A stretch of 61,861 bases of DNA from Rhodothermales bacterium (GCA_028278205.1 JANQES010000008.1:1-61861), one strand, 5' to 3'. Positions 51,242 through 60,628 are shown, numbered from the stretch's first letter. Notes: generated by a model from the sequence alone, not told the origin. Made by a program: numbers and translations.

Positions 51242-52600
51242 TTACTGCGCGCTGGGCCGGTGTGGGGGCGGCGGCGGGAAGTCTTCGCCGCCCTTGCAAG
51301 GAGGCAAATCAAAAAGGAAACAGGCCGCCGTCGCCAGACCGCCGGCAACGCCGGTTCCGCCGAGCACGTAGCCGAGGATGGGGCGCTGCCGTTTCACAGA
51401 GAGTTGCACTGCCGCTACGTTCTGCGTCATCGAATAGTCCGGCATCCAGAAGAAGCTGCACCCGTTGCCGGGGCGGATGCCTTTGCGGTCGCCCCGGAAT
51501 TCGCCCGGCAGCGCGCTCACCGGCACGTCGTTTGAATCCAGCAACGCCAGCGTCACTTTGTATTTCTTGTCGAGATCACTGATGAGATCATACTGCACCT
51601 GGATCATGGAAGGATTGATCTCGTCCAGGGTAAACCGTACGTTTTCGAGGCGCGCCTCCGGGCTTTCCGAGTCCGTTTGAACAGACCACAGCCTGTAGTG
51701 AGGCTTCATGGTGCCGGCGCTGGCGTTGAGGGTGGTCGTCACGGGCACGAGGCCGGCGCGTTCGAGCGTCAGGGGATAGGACACGTTGGCTGCGAGCGTG
51801 GTATCCAACGGCGTGACATCAGCTACGGTGCCGTTGAGCCGTACCGTCGCTCCTGCAGGATCTGATGTCAGGCTCAACCGGGTCATTGGCGGCGCATCGC
51901 TCAGCGGTAAGAGCAACCACGGAATCTCACTCCACTCTTTGATAGCGTTCTCGATAATATCGATCGACAACGCCTGGACCGTTGCAGCATCATCGGTGAC
52001 GATCATCCCGACGATCCCGTCATCGCTGATAACAGGCGCACCGGATGTGCCGCGTTTTACGTCGAGCTTGTCGAGATTCATCACCCTCTCCACCCTTCCG
52101 ACACGGTTGATGCCTCCAGCAACGGTCGGCACATACCACTCGCTGCCGCGTCCAATAAACCAGACCGGCGTGGGAGCCTTGATGCTATCGGGAGGCGCCA
52201 CGCAATATCTTCGCCATTCCAACTCACTCGGCGCTGGCACACTCAGCACTGCAAGATCCGCCAGAAGCCCCACGCCCGTACGGGCTTCCTCGAACCGAGC
52301 CTCCTGGTGGTTATCCTCATCATCGAAGAAAGCCACAAACCGCTTGTTAGGGCCGTCTTGTATCACGACGTGCCGGGTTGTGACGATGTAAAGCCTGCCG
52401 CCCTGCTCCCCGACGATGAAGCCGAAACCGCCCGCGCCGGCATTTCCATTTTCCAGCTCCGTCGTAATGCGCACGACGTTCACCCGCAGATCAATCGCCA
52501 CGTCATACCCCTCCGATTGCGCGTGGAGCGTCGTCGCCGGTAGCGCCAGCAGCGCCGCCAGCGCCAGGATCCCGGCCTTTCCATTCATAAAGCGCTTCAT
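51242..52600 (-). CDS. Secreted trypsin-like protease with PEGA domain
   Basis: This 452-residue protein has a signal peptide (GILALAALLALPATTLHAQ). The chymotrypsin-fold protease has His in VTTRHVVI, Asp in LLADLAVLSV and the nucleophile in KRGTSGAPVI. A PEGA domain follows (LTSDPAGATVRLNGTVADV), then a beta-rich C-terminal part ending in a TM segment (ILGYVLGGTGVAGGLATAA). The catalytic triad is complete. The start is the ATG at 52600; a TTG six bases upstream is less likely. It is part of a co-directional run with two unknown envelope proteins upstream and the giant T9SS protein downstream, which may be processed by it. Confidence 0.85.
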   Translation of the reverse strand: MKRFMNGKAGILALAALLALPATTLHAQSEGYDVAIDLRVNVVRITTELENGNAGAGGFGFIVGEQGGRLYIVTTRHVVIQDGPNKRFVAFFDDEDNHQEARFEEARTGVGLLADLAVLSVPAPSELEWRRYCVAPPDSIKAPTPVWFIGRGSEWYVPTVAGGINRVGRVERVMNLDKLDVKRGTSGAPVISDDGIVGMIVTDDAATVQALSIDIIENAIKEWSEIPWLLLPLSDAPPMTRLSLTSDPAGATVRLNGTVADVTPLDTTLAANVSYPLTLERAGLVPVTTTLNASAGTMKPHYRLWSVQTDSESPEARLENVRFTLDEINPSMIQVQYDLISDLDKKYKVTLALLDSNDVPVSALPGEFRGDRKGIRPGNGCSFFWMPDYSMTQNVAAVQLSVKRQRPILGYVLGGTGVAGGLATAACFLFDLPPCKGGEDFPPPPPHRPSAQ

Positions 52601-52693
52601 GGCCAATACCTCTTGCGCTTGTGTTGAATCTTCGAATAAATCTATCTGATCGCCCTTTACTCAATATCTCGGATGAAGCATCGCACGTTCATG

Positions 52694-53866
52694 TCACGAT
52701 TCTCGGACGAATAGCAGCTTTCGAACGCTCCAGAGAAAGGCCCACAACGACCCGACCACACTCAAGAACAACGCGATTCGGCTATTATGATACCAGTATT
52801 CGAGCCAGGACGGCGCCAGATTGCGCTCGAAGCCTTCCGGCCCCACACGCAGTCCGCCCACCTTGCCCATAAACATGATGCTGATTTGTTCTGCGACAGT
52901 TATTTCGAGCCGTTCCGCCTTAATCGGCCCGATCAGCAACACCCAATCTCTACGATGCAACGCCACGCTCTTCGAGGGAATATCTAAGAGCGTGAGCGTT
53001 CCGTCTCCGATGGCCGACCTGAATTGCCCGGACACCGAGGGATCGTCCTCCCTAAAGTAAATCTGTTGAACCTTCAAGCCTTCGAGTCGAAGCGGCTCTT
53101 CGTGTTGAATGCGAAACCGCGTGGGTACCGCGCCCTGGCCGTTGGAATACAACGTGATGGTTTCGGGATAGGTGACATCCAACAAGGCCGACACACTATC
53201 CGCAGACCGCGTGCCGAAGGTCAACCGGGCCGGGTGACGCACGATAATATCGCCGCGAAGTTGGCCACCCCTCGAGGACAACTCCAACTCGTCACCCTGG
53301 ACGCTTAGCTCCAACGTGCCGGCGCCGGGAGCCTCCGGCGGATCGAGCGGGGTGATCTCCAGGTTGGCGACAATAAGCGCACTATCGCGAACTTCTACAC
53401 GGACGTCGCGCTCGGCCCGTTCGTAGCGCAGGTCGTCTAAGGCGGCCACGCCGATGCGAGACAGACCTTCGACCCGCACGCGCCGGGTCGTCAGATCTTG
53501 ATCAGCATCCCAGCGTTCGGCCAGGTGAAAAGAAACCGCTTCAGTTTCCAGGCGCAACATCACATTGACGCTGCCGATCCGTTGCGTCCAGAGCAACCCT
53601 GCTAACAGGATACAAACCGCCGCAATGACAACCGGGGCTACCCAGGTCCGCGACGGCGGCTTGTCAAGCGCCGCCAGCAACTTCGCCGACGACTCGATCC
53701 ACGTAAGATTGGCGGCGATGTGTGCGGCATCGCCATCGTGGTTCAAAAACAAACGGGCTGTATCCTCGACCTTTTTCCGGCGCGCTCCTTCGATTTCTTG
53801 ACGAAGCGCCAGGGCATCGAGCGGCTGATCGTCGTGCTGGTCTTCAGCGTCTCGCGGTTCTGTCAT
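52694..53866 (-). CDS. Unknown two-helix membrane protein of the protease operon
   Basis: This 390-residue protein has an N-terminal cytoplasmic helical domain (EIEGARRKKVEDTARLFLN), a TM helix (VAPVVIAAVCILLAGLLW), a long periplasmic beta-rich domain and a C-terminal TM helix (IALFLSVVGSLWAFLW). No family was recognised. It overlaps the upstream gene by four bases (ATGA) and precedes the protease gene by 93 bases. The topology suggests it senses outside events and passes them to its N-terminal helical part, or it could scaffold a membrane complex. Confidence 0.65.
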   Translation of the reverse strand: MTEPRDAEDQHDDQPLDALALRQEIEGARRKKVEDTARLFLNHDGDAAHIAANLTWIESSAKLLAALDKPPSRTWVAPVVIAAVCILLAGLLWTQRIGSVNVMLRLETEAVSFHLAERWDADQDLTTRRVRVEGLSRIGVAALDDLRYERAERDVRVEVRDSALIVANLEITPLDPPEAPGAGTLELSVQGDELELSSRGGQLRGDIIVRHPARLTFGTRSADSVSALLDVTYPETITLYSNGQGAVPTRFRIQHEEPLRLEGLKVQQIYFREDDPSVSGQFRSAIGDGTLTLLDIPSKSVALHRRDWVLLIGPIKAERLEITVAEQISIMFMGKVGGLRVGPEGFERNLAPSWLEYWYHNSRIALFLSVVGSLWAFLWSVRKLLFVRES

Positions 53867-54717
53867 GGCACGTCCGACCTCCGTATGCGAATTTTGAACG
53901 GTTTGTCGAGCCAGTCTCCCCCTGCTTCTCTAGAAAAAATCTCCACACACTCTACGGCAGTGTGTCTGTCTGGCAAGACGATAGGGATGAGGTCGCCCTG
54001 AGAAAAGCTGATGCTATCGACGCGTGAACTGAAGACCTTTTCAGGTTGGGTCCACGCCATACAATCCCCATCGACGAAACGGGCATGGCGCCAGGACACG
54101 TCTTCCATATCTACCGCCGGTCTCACTCCAAGGTGGATGGGTGCGGTGGCGTCGGCGGTGCTGTCTGCGTGCACCACCTGGACGGGCACAAACTCTTTCC
54201 CCCGTTCCGTATCCACCCAGCCGAAGACCCCGACATCCCCCGCCGCCAGCCGTTCCTGCACCAGCACGTCGCCTGTGGACCACGTCAGTTGGCTCTGGGG
54301 AGCCAGCCGGCTGTCCATGCGATAGTAGGTCTTTTCCGGCAGGGCCACAGCGCGTATGTTGACAACCGAATCCCTCACGTGCGGCGAGGAAACGGTTAAA
54401 TCAACGTCCTCTAGCCACGGATAGTCGAGCGTGCCAATTAACAGCGAGACGACTTCGAATTGTCCTCCGACCCTGGCCGTATACAACCCTTCGCATCGAT
54501 TGCCACGTCCGGCATAGGCAAGGGGATCATTGGGAACGGGCGTCAGCGCCGCATCGCAAAACTCCCTCCCCGACCGGTTCTGGCCGAAGCTCAACGCCGG
54601 CGCTGCGAAGAGCAGGATCAACATCCAAGAAAAAATTCTCTCGCTCCCTCTCTTCTTTTGCCGGAGCATTCCTCGACTTCTTGAGGGCGTTCTTTGTGAT
54701 CTGATGAGCCTGTTCAT
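53863..54717 (-). CDS. Unknown exported protein of the protease operon
   Basis: This 284-residue protein has a basic N-terminus and a hydrophobic export segment (WMLILLFAAPALSFGQ). A beta-rich mature part follows, with GRGNRCEGLYTARVG, VVSLLIGTLDYPW and an extended C-terminal region (VECVEIFSREAGGDWLDKPF). No family was recognised. It is first in a three-gene run with an ATGA overlap to the next gene. The start may be 54717 or the ATG at 54669 (MLRQKK); the latter gives a more usual signal length. Confidence 0.62.
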   Translation of the reverse strand: MNRLIRSQRTPSRSRGMLRQKKRGSERIFSWMLILLFAAPALSFGQNRSGREFCDAALTPVPNDPLAYAGRGNRCEGLYTARVGGQFEVVSLLIGTLDYPWLEDVDLTVSSPHVRDSVVNIRAVALPEKTYYRMDSRLAPQSQLTWSTGDVLVQERLAAGDVGVFGWVDTERGKEFVPVQVVHADSTADATAPIHLGVRPAVDMEDVSWRHARFVDGDCMAWTQPEKVFSSRVDSISFSQGDLIPIVLPDRHTAVECVEIFSREAGGDWLDKPFKIRIRRSDVP

Positions 54718-54846
54718 AACAAGTCATACCCTCTTATAACAACAATTTACATACTTACTCAATACTCCTAACTATGCAAAATATTTTTGTACTTTGCAAG
54801 AGAATTATCAACATTCGCATGGACTGCCGGCGTCAGACCTATAAAA

Positions 54847-55797
54847 TTATCGCACCAACACTACGGCGCGGCTGTCGTGGAAGCGCTCGCCGACGACGCG
54901 GTAGACGTAGACGCCGCTGGGCAAATCATTGCTTTCGATCATGAAACGATGCGGCGTGCCGGCCCGGAGCACCCCGTCGAAGAGCGTCTCGACCCGGCGA
55001 CCCGTGAGGTCGTAGAGGACAATGCGGACGGTTTGGGATTGGCGAACTGTGAGGGTGAAAGCGGTTTGCGGGGTGAACGGATTGGGAAAGGCATGGCTCA
55101 GCACGTGCGTCTCCGGCAGATCGGGCAGGTCGTCTTCGGCAGCCGTAGACACATCTTGCCGGACAAACGTGAAGGTGCCGACGGCAGGCACCTGATCGTT
55201 GAGCAGAAAAGGCGCTGTCTCAATCTTCGCGATAGGCTCCGGCGGATTGGTGACCTGATTCGAGGCCGTGTACGACGTGCCGCTGTCGGTGCCGGCGTCG
55301 TAGACGAAGAGTTCGACGGTGAGCGTGTCGATCCATTGTCCCTGCTCCAACAGGCTCAATCCGCCGACGCCCACAAACCAGTCGGGGCTCGGCGCCAGCA
55401 TCGACACGAGCGTGACGAGCGGATAGGTCTCGCTGAGATCGAACGTCAGCCGCACCACGCCCGGCGACCTACCGATGAAGCTGCCATCGAGCACCGCCTC
55501 GGCGCTGCCCTGCTGGATAGCCGCTTCCACCTCGCCCCGCAACGCCGACTTGGTGCCCAACTCGGCCATGTTTTTGATACCGAGCGAAGCCGTCTCGCCC
55601 GTGGCCCAGAACGTCACCGTAGAATCGTGCGTCCCGCCGATCAACCCGGAAAAGTGCGGGTTCGACGGAAAGCCCTGCGGGTGCGTCGCCGCGCTCCACG
55701 TACTCGCAAAGGTCACCTCGTAGGTGGCTGTGCTTTGCGCCGCCGCTTCGGCGCCAAGGCCGAGCAGGAGTATCACTAACAGCGTTCTCATGGTCAT
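54847..55797 (-). CDS. Spondin-domain protein with T9SS sorting domain
   Basis: This 316-residue protein has a signal peptide (LLVILLLGLGAEAAAQ). A spondin_N-like domain follows: YEVTFASTWSAATHPQGFPS, HFSGLIGGTH and ASLGIKNMAELG, then VTLVSMLAPSPDWFVGVGG. The C-terminal type IX sorting domain is FPNPFTPQTAFTLTV, LYDLTGRRVETLF, ending SGVYVYRVVG and DSRAVVLVR. It is secreted and surface attached. Spondin_N domains in bacteria are usually matrix proteins of unknown role. The gene is monocistronic, between a palindromic element and a low-complexity AT stretch. Confidence 0.88.
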   Translation of the reverse strand: MTMRTLLVILLLGLGAEAAAQSTATYEVTFASTWSAATHPQGFPSNPHFSGLIGGTHDSTVTFWATGETASLGIKNMAELGTKSALRGEVEAAIQQGSAEAVLDGSFIGRSPGVVRLTFDLSETYPLVTLVSMLAPSPDWFVGVGGLSLLEQGQWIDTLTVELFVYDAGTDSGTSYTASNQVTNPPEPIAKIETAPFLLNDQVPAVGTFTFVRQDVSTAAEDDLPDLPETHVLSHAFPNPFTPQTAFTLTVRQSQTVRIVLYDLTGRRVETLFDGVLRAGTPHRFMIESNDLPSGVYVYRVVGERFHDSRAVVLVR

Positions 55798-55810
55798 GGG
55801 GGGGCGTAGT

Positions 55811-55961
55811 ATTTTGGATTTCGGATTTCGGATTGGCCTTTTCCCGATCCGTTTGGCTTAATCGAAAAAGCCACAACGGTTCCACCCGTCGCGACTTTTT
55901 CGATTATTGAAGACGGAGCAGGCCGCACCCAATCCAAAATCTAAAATCCAAAATCCAAAAT
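55811..55961. repeat. 151-bp nested palindromic element, ATTTTGGATTTTAGATT arms, copy 3
   Basis: Outer arms are at 55811-55836 and 55930-55961. An inner stem pairs AATCGAAAAAGCC with GACTTTTTCGATT. The right half matches copy 2 at 28803-28954 almost base for base from GATTATTGAAGACG onward. Confidence 0.9.
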
Positions 55962-55971
55962 TGCCCTCCCC

Positions 55972-57396
55972 TTAGATCGCTTTCTTCTTCCAGTAGCCCA
56001 GGCGGAAGATCCAGACGCTGATGATGGCCAGGACAGCCTGCGAGATGGCGCCAGCGGCAAAGACCCCCGAAGCCTCCCAGCCGACGGGAAGCGCCAGCAC
56101 GTAGGCCAGTGGAATCTGGAGCAGCCAGTAGCTGATGAAGTTGATCCAGGTCGGCGTGGTGGTGTCGCCGGCGCCGTTGAAGGCCTGCACCGTTACGATG
56201 CCGAAGGCAAAGAGCACATACGTATAGCTGATGATACGCAGGCAATCCATGCCGATCTTGATGACCTCAGGATCATCGCTGAAGAGGGCGATCAGCGGCT
56301 CGGCGAAGACATACATACACACCGCCACGATCCCCAGAAACACCATGTTGCTGAAGCTGGTGATCCACACGCTGCGCTCGGCGCGGTCGGGTTTGCCGGC
56401 GCCCAGGTTTTGCCCGACGAGCGTGGCGGCGGCGTTGCCCATCCCCCAGGACGGCAACAACGCAAAGATCAGAATGCGGATAGCCACGGTGTAGCCGGCG
56501 GCGGCGGCTTCGCCAAACTTATTGATGATGGTAAACAGCACCAACCAGCTCGCCGTGCCGATGAAGTATTGCAACACGGCAGGCCCCGAGATGCGAATCA
56601 GCCGCCACATCACCTCGAACACCACACGCGCTTGCTTGAGGTGGAGGTGAATACGACTCTTGCCGCTCACCAGGATGTAGACCTGAAAAGCCACACCCAA
56701 TCCGCGCCCGATGGACGTTGCCACGGCAGCGCCGGTGACGCCCATTTCGGGGAACGGCCCCCACCCGAAGATCAACAAGGGGTCGAGGATGATGTTGAAG
56801 CAGTTGGCTACCGCCAGCGCCTTCATCGCCAGTACGGCGTCGCCGGCGCCGCGAAAGATGGCGTTGATGAGGAAGAGAAACATGATCACCGCGTTGGTGC
56901 CGAAGAGCACAGCGGTGTATCCGGTTCCGACTTCGACGGCGCTTTCGGGCGTGCTCAACAGGCGCAGCATATCCGCCGCGAAGAAGATCCCCAGCAGGCT
57001 GATGGGGATCGACAACGCCGCGCCGGCCACGAGCCCCTGGAAAGCCGCCACCCGGGCGCCTTCCTCATCTTTTTCGCCGATGCGCCGGGCCACCATCGCC
57101 GTCGTGGCCATACTCAAGGCAAACCCGACGGTCAGCACCAGGATCAAGAGCGAGCCCGCCACGCCGACGGCGGCCAGCGCATCGGCGCCGAGCTGCCCGA
57201 CGAAGTAGGCATCTACCAGTTCGAAGACCGACTGCATCAGCATCTCCAGGACCATCGGGATCGCCAATAAGACGATGGCCCGGCCTATGCTGCCGGACGT
57301 ATAATCTTTGTGCCCTCCTTTGAAAACGGTGCGCACCTCTTCCCAAAAGGGTGGATGCTCCTGGGCAACAGAAGCGTCTTGTTCTACCTGAGACAT
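55972..57396 (-). CDS. MATE-family multidrug/sodium antiporter
   Basis: This 474-residue inner-membrane protein has about twelve TM helices in two MATE halves: SIGRAIVLLAIPMVLEMLMQ and FFVGQLGADALAAVGVAGS-like in the first, and RISGPAVLQYFIGTASWLVL opening the second. GMGNAAATLVGQNLGAGKPD is the second-half signature. MATE proteins expel cationic compounds using a Na+ or H+ gradient. The start at 57396 (MSQVEQD) was chosen because the 18 upstream residues are unlike the family. Confidence 0.92.
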   Translation of the reverse strand: MSQVEQDASVAQEHPPFWEEVRTVFKGGHKDYTSGSIGRAIVLLAIPMVLEMLMQSVFELVDAYFVGQLGADALAAVGVAGSLLILVLTVGFALSMATTAMVARRIGEKDEEGARVAAFQGLVAGAALSIPISLLGIFFAADMLRLLSTPESAVEVGTGYTAVLFGTNAVIMFLFLINAIFRGAGDAVLAMKALAVANCFNIILDPLLIFGWGPFPEMGVTGAAVATSIGRGLGVAFQVYILVSGKSRIHLHLKQARVVFEVMWRLIRISGPAVLQYFIGTASWLVLFTIINKFGEAAAAGYTVAIRILIFALLPSWGMGNAAATLVGQNLGAGKPDRAERSVWITSFSNMVFLGIVAVCMYVFAEPLIALFSDDPEVIKIGMDCLRIISYTYVLFAFGIVTVQAFNGAGDTTTPTWINFISYWLLQIPLAYVLALPVGWEASGVFAAGAISQAVLAIISVWIFRLGYWKKKAI

Positions 57397-58157
57397 AACG
57401 TATTCTATGGAAAAGGCGCCGGCTGGAGGATGAACCACCTGGGGGAGCAAAGAAAGCCTTCAGCCGCTGCCGTGAAGGTAAGAGAAAAAACCAGAAAGCT
57501 CGGACGGGCTACGCGCAGCCTCAGAGTACGATCAGCCATTGACACCGTGCCGTCATCGGGCACTGGATGGGCAAACCCGTCACCCTGAGGGGACGGCGGG
57601 GACGACGTCACCATACGTAAATCCGTCGAGAGGACGCGGCAGAGCGGTCATCGAAAGGTAGGGATAGCACAGGCTCCCCTCGACGCGCGATGGACCGGCT
57701 GCCGCTACGCTGGCGTAGCCTCGCTGAAGTCGCGTGTTCGTACGATGATGATTTCCATTGTGGCCCCCGTAATAGAAGTGGAGGTGATAGCCTGCCGCTG
57801 CGGCAAGGCACGTGGCAAAGTAGATTATTTACAACACCGGCACAAGGCACACCGCCGGGTATGGCTGCTTCATGACGGCGCGCACCGTAACCTGTTTCAT
57901 AGATAGACACAAAACCTTCGGAAATATAACCTCTCTCATCGATTCTTCACGAAGGGTCTGCTTTTCGCTGTGTGTATGCCGTGGAGCAAGAGGGAGAGAG
58001 GGGGATTTTGAATATCGAATTGCGAATGTCGAATAGCGAAGGATCTGACCGAACCTTCAACATTCTAAAATCCTTGTTCGATATTCGTCATTCTTGAAAT
58101 TCACCCTTTCTCCCTCTCTCCCTTTCCCCCTCTCTCCCTCTCCCCTTCCCGACCCGG
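57397..58157. other. 761-base region without a recognised gene
   Basis: A minus-strand frame at 57608-57910 (100 codons, Ser/Arg-rich) lacks recognisable sequence and is doubtful. The right half has nested repeats: purine arm 57985-58003 with CT arm 58104-58146, and ATATCGAAT-type arms 58009-58039 with 58072-58100. Nothing resembling tRNA or another known RNA was found. Confidence 0.5.
57985..58146. repeat. Nested palindrome with purine/pyrimidine outer and TATCGAAT inner arms
   Basis: Outer arms are 57985-58003 (GAGGGAGAGAGGGGGA) and 58104-58146 (CT-rich). Inner arms are 58009-58039 and 58072-58100. The outer CT arm recurs alone at 27618-27660. It lies 3' of the TPM gene. Confidence 0.75.
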
Positions 58158-58907
58158 CTACTCCTCCCAGCCGAGCAAATACAAAACGAACGGCTCGGCC
58201 TCTTTGACGCGGGCGTGGAAAAAGAATTGATCCTCCACCGAAAACGCCGCCGGATCGATGTGCGCGCTCAGAAGCAGGCGGGCGCTTTCGTCGCCGGGCG
58301 TCTTGACTTCGGCTACGTCTTCCTCAAGCTTTGTGATCTCGGCGTCGAAGGCGACGATCTTCCCGACGGCCTGCTCGCCCGCGCGGCGCGCATCGTCGAG
58401 CGTAAAATAGGCGATCTCCCAGGCTACGCCTTCATTGTCGGCGATGATCTGCTCGAAGCCGGTGCGCAGGCCTTGAAAATAATCACCCTCGCGGAAGGAA
58501 GGCGTCATCATTTCGATGATCTCGGCAGCGCGCGCATCGCTGATCGTCCATTCCATGCCGCGCCCCAACTCGATGCGAACCTGCCGCTCGCCAGGCGCCA
58601 CGAGCACCATGATGCCGTTGTTGACGCCCGCCACCCCGATACCCCACACGCTCGCCAGTTGAAAGGTATAGGCCTCGATAGACTGCCCGCCCAGGTCTTC
58701 CACCGTCACGCCGACGAGTTGAACGGTCGCGCGCTCTTGAAACGCCGTCACCATATCGGTTAAGTCTGCTTCTTGCTGAGCCGTCAATACATCGGCGGCA
58801 TCAACAATCCAACCCGGCTGCAAGGGAGTCTGGCCGCCGCCGCAGACTAATCCGCCGAGGCACAACGTGCTCAGGAGCAGGAATAAGAGGATGCGATGAG
58901 CAGGCAT
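58158..58907 (-). CDS. TPM-domain protein, exported
   Basis: This 249-residue protein has an export signal with a cysteine end (LLLSTLCLGGLVCGGG), so it may be a lipoprotein although the site is not a perfect lipobox. A TPM domain follows: WIVDAADVLTAQQEADLTDM, QLVGVTVEDLGGQSIE, and NNGIMVLVAPGERQVRIELG with RGMEWTISDARA. TPM proteins are linked to thylakoid/membrane maintenance and acid phosphatase-like activity. A C-terminal helical tail (VVAFDAEITKLEEDVAEV-like) is extra. The start is the ATG at 58907. Confidence 0.83.
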   Translation of the reverse strand: MPAHRILLFLLLSTLCLGGLVCGGGQTPLQPGWIVDAADVLTAQQEADLTDMVTAFQERATVQLVGVTVEDLGGQSIEAYTFQLASVWGIGVAGVNNGIMVLVAPGERQVRIELGRGMEWTISDARAAEIIEMMTPSFREGDYFQGLRTGFEQIIADNEGVAWEIAYFTLDDARRAGEQAVGKIVAFDAEITKLEEDVAEVKTPGDESARLLLSAHIDPAAFSVEDQFFFHARVKEAEPFVLYLLGWEE

Positions 58908-58921
58908 GGGCAATCCAAGGA

Positions 58922-59126
58922 TTAGGGCGTGTTTGCAAAGTCCCGTAGGGACGACCTGTTTGTAGCAAACAACGCTTTTTTTACCCGATAAGCCCCGTAG
59001 GAGCGACCTGTTTCTCTCTTTAACAGGCCGCTCCTACGGAGCTATTTGTTGAGAAAACGCGAGGCCCTACAAACAGGCCGCCCCTACGGGGCTTCTTCGA
59101 TGATACAGTTTGCAGACACGCCCTAT
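58922..59126. repeat. Nested palindromic element, TTAGGGCGTGTTTGC arms
   Basis: Outer arms are 58924-58940 and 59109-59126. Inner stems are CCCGTAGGGACGACCTGTTTGTAG with CTACAAACAGG, GCCCCTACGGGG, and a central CCCCGTAGGAGCGACCTGTT with AACAGGCCGCTCCTACGG. The overall layout resembles 20805-20970 with longer inner stems. It lies between the TPM and YbaK-like genes, and ends within four bases of the YbaK-like stop. Confidence 0.85.
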
Positions 59127-59590
59127 TCGCGTGCGAAATCGAAGATCGTCGCGTCGATGAGGTTGAAATAATCATCGGCGGCCATGATGATCGAGTCGGT
59201 CAGCGAGCCGGCGTTGAAAGCCACGCGGTCGTTGGCTCGGACCGATGTATCGACGTAGAGATCGAGGTCGAGGATAGGGCGTCCGAAGGGTGGGACGGCG
59301 CCCGGCGTCAGCCCCGTCAGTTCCATCAGTTCATCGGGGGTGGCAAAACGCGTCTTTTTGACGCCCAACTGCGCGCGGATCTTGCGCCCGTCGATGCGCT
59401 GTGCCGCGCTGATGACAAACAGGGCAAACTGCCCGCCGGCTTTCATGACGAGGGCCTTGGCCCCCACCGCCAGCGCCTCGCCCCGCACCGCCGCCGACTC
59501 TTCGGAGGTACGCGTGGGCTGATGATGAAGCGCCCTGAAAGAAACCGCCTGCTCCGTGAGCCACTGCCGGATGCGATCGAGCGTCGTCAT
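59123..59590 (-). CDS. YbaK/EbsC-family aminoacyl-tRNA deacylase
   Basis: This 155-residue protein has the YbaK/ProX fold. The N-terminus RIRQWLTEQAVSFRALHHQ precedes AVGAKALVMKAGGQFALFVI with the Lys that binds the tRNA acceptor end, then GVKKTRFATPDELMELTG and TPGAVPPFGRP-LDLDLYVD. It clears wrongly charged tRNA (Pro/Cys/Ala type). The start at 59590 opens the fold; the ORF extended to 59710 would overlap hisI. Its gene follows hisI by 94 bases. Confidence 0.87.
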   Translation of the reverse strand: MTTLDRIRQWLTEQAVSFRALHHQPTRTSEESAAVRGEALAVGAKALVMKAGGQFALFVISAAQRIDGRKIRAQLGVKKTRFATPDELMELTGLTPGAVPPFGRPILDLDLYVDTSVRANDRVAFNAGSLTDSIIMAADDYFNLIDATIFDFARE

Positions 59591-59684
59591 GGGTATGCTG
59601 AGTGTTGATTGTGTATTCGATAAAAGCTCGTTGCCAGGATCCTCCCCCCCATACCCCCACACTCCCACACAAAAAATCCCCGGC

Positions 59685-60092
59685 TTACCGGCTCTCCGAT
59701 TCATCGCCATAGACCTCGTCGGGATCGAAGACGTGAACGCCGGCCTCGACGAGGCGGTCGTCGTCGAAGCGACGGAAGAAGCAGGAGCGATGGCCGGTGT
59801 GACAGGCCGCCCCGCCGTGCTGAAGCACCTTGAAGACGAGCGCGTCGCCGTCGCAATCGAGGCGGACTTCGCGGACTTCCTGCGTGTGGCCGCTCGTCTC
59901 GCCTTTAACCCAGACCCGCTGCCGGGATCGGCTCCAGTACGTCATCAGACCCGTTTCGAGGGTTTGCCGCACGGTGGCCTCGTTCATAAAAGCCACCATG
60001 AGCACCTCGTTGGTCTGATAGTCTTGCGCAATGGCCGTCACAAGGCCGCCGGCGTCGAAGGCTATCTGGTCGATGAGCGCGTCGGGATTCAT
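59685..60092 (-). CDS. hisI: Phosphoribosyl-AMP cyclohydrolase
   Basis: This 135-residue cytoplasmic enzyme opens the adenine ring of PR-AMP in the third step of histidine synthesis. Core motifs are [34 protein letters not shown], and [20 protein letters not shown] followed by GHRSCFFR, giving the Asp-x-Asp metal site and the zinc cysteines. It lacks a HisE domain, so it is the single-function form. No other his gene is in the window. Confidence 0.94.
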   Translation of the reverse strand: MNPDALIDQIAFDAGGLVTAIAQDYQTNEVLMVAFMNEATVRQTLETGLMTYWSRSRQRVWVKGETSGHTQEVREVRLDCDGDALVFKVLQHGGAACHTGHRSCFFRRFDDDRLVEAGVHVFDPDEVYGDESESR

Positions 60093-60388
60093 GGTGTGTT
60101 GGTGTCGGATTATCGGTATACGCCACCGGGCCGGCCCGAAGGCGAAGCCGTGCCGGGTTTTGCCAGGGCGTTAAATCGCCTTTAAAAGTACATGAAGGTG
60201 GAACTCTATCCAAGCCGATTTGGTTGTGTCTGGACTTTGACACGGTTCAATCCGGCACATCCCCATACGCAGACACAGCCTTTCCTCACAGGGTAAGGGC
60301 CCCACTTTTAGTTCCTGAGGAAAGCTGGTCTTGATATCCACAAACGAACATACCACACCTGAGTACCACACTTGAGGAGGACGGACCC
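60093..60388. other. 296-base intergenic region between divergent genes
   Basis: No gene was recognised. GAGGAGGACGGACCC at 60374-60388 includes a strong Shine-Dalgarno for the small protein gene that follows. Confidence 0.5.
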
Positions 60389-60628
60389 ATGCCAGCCAGT
60401 GCTACAACAAAGTCTAATGCCGTAAAAAAAACGACGAGACCCCAGGCCGTGGGAGAATCGAATCCGGTGGACGTTGCGTTCAGCGTGCCGGAAAATGAAC
60501 ACGCCTGGGGCATCAGTCTTTTGCAATCGACCTCTGCGATTGTCATCACTTACATCAACCGGCACGGCATACCGTACGAGGACCTCGAAGACCTGATCGA
60601 TACGGTGAAAGGCGCTTTATCGAAGTAG
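60389..60628 (+). CDS. Hypothetical small protein
   Basis: This 79-residue protein has a basic, Thr/Lys-rich N-terminus (TTKSNAVKKTTRPQ) and a folded-looking C-terminal part (AWGISLLQSTSAIVITYINR, then GIPYEDLEDLIDTVKGALS). There is no signal peptide or membrane helix. A strong Shine-Dalgarno, GGAGG eight bases before the ATG, supports translation. No family was recognised. It is monocistronic, followed by a long palindromic element. Confidence 0.55.
   Translation: MPASATTKSNAVKKTTRPQAVGESNPVDVAFSVPENEHAWGISLLQSTSAIVITYINRHGIPYEDLEDLIDTVKGALSK

Noticed and set aside
57570..57900. Possible structured RNA in the MATE-TPM gap
   Set aside because: Some short complementary words exist but no consistent fold or known RNA signature could be drawn by eye.
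57608..57910. 100-codon minus-strand frame as a gene
   Set aside because: The sequence is Ser/Arg-rich with no motif, no clear ribosome-binding site and no supporting neighbour; kept only as a doubtful note.
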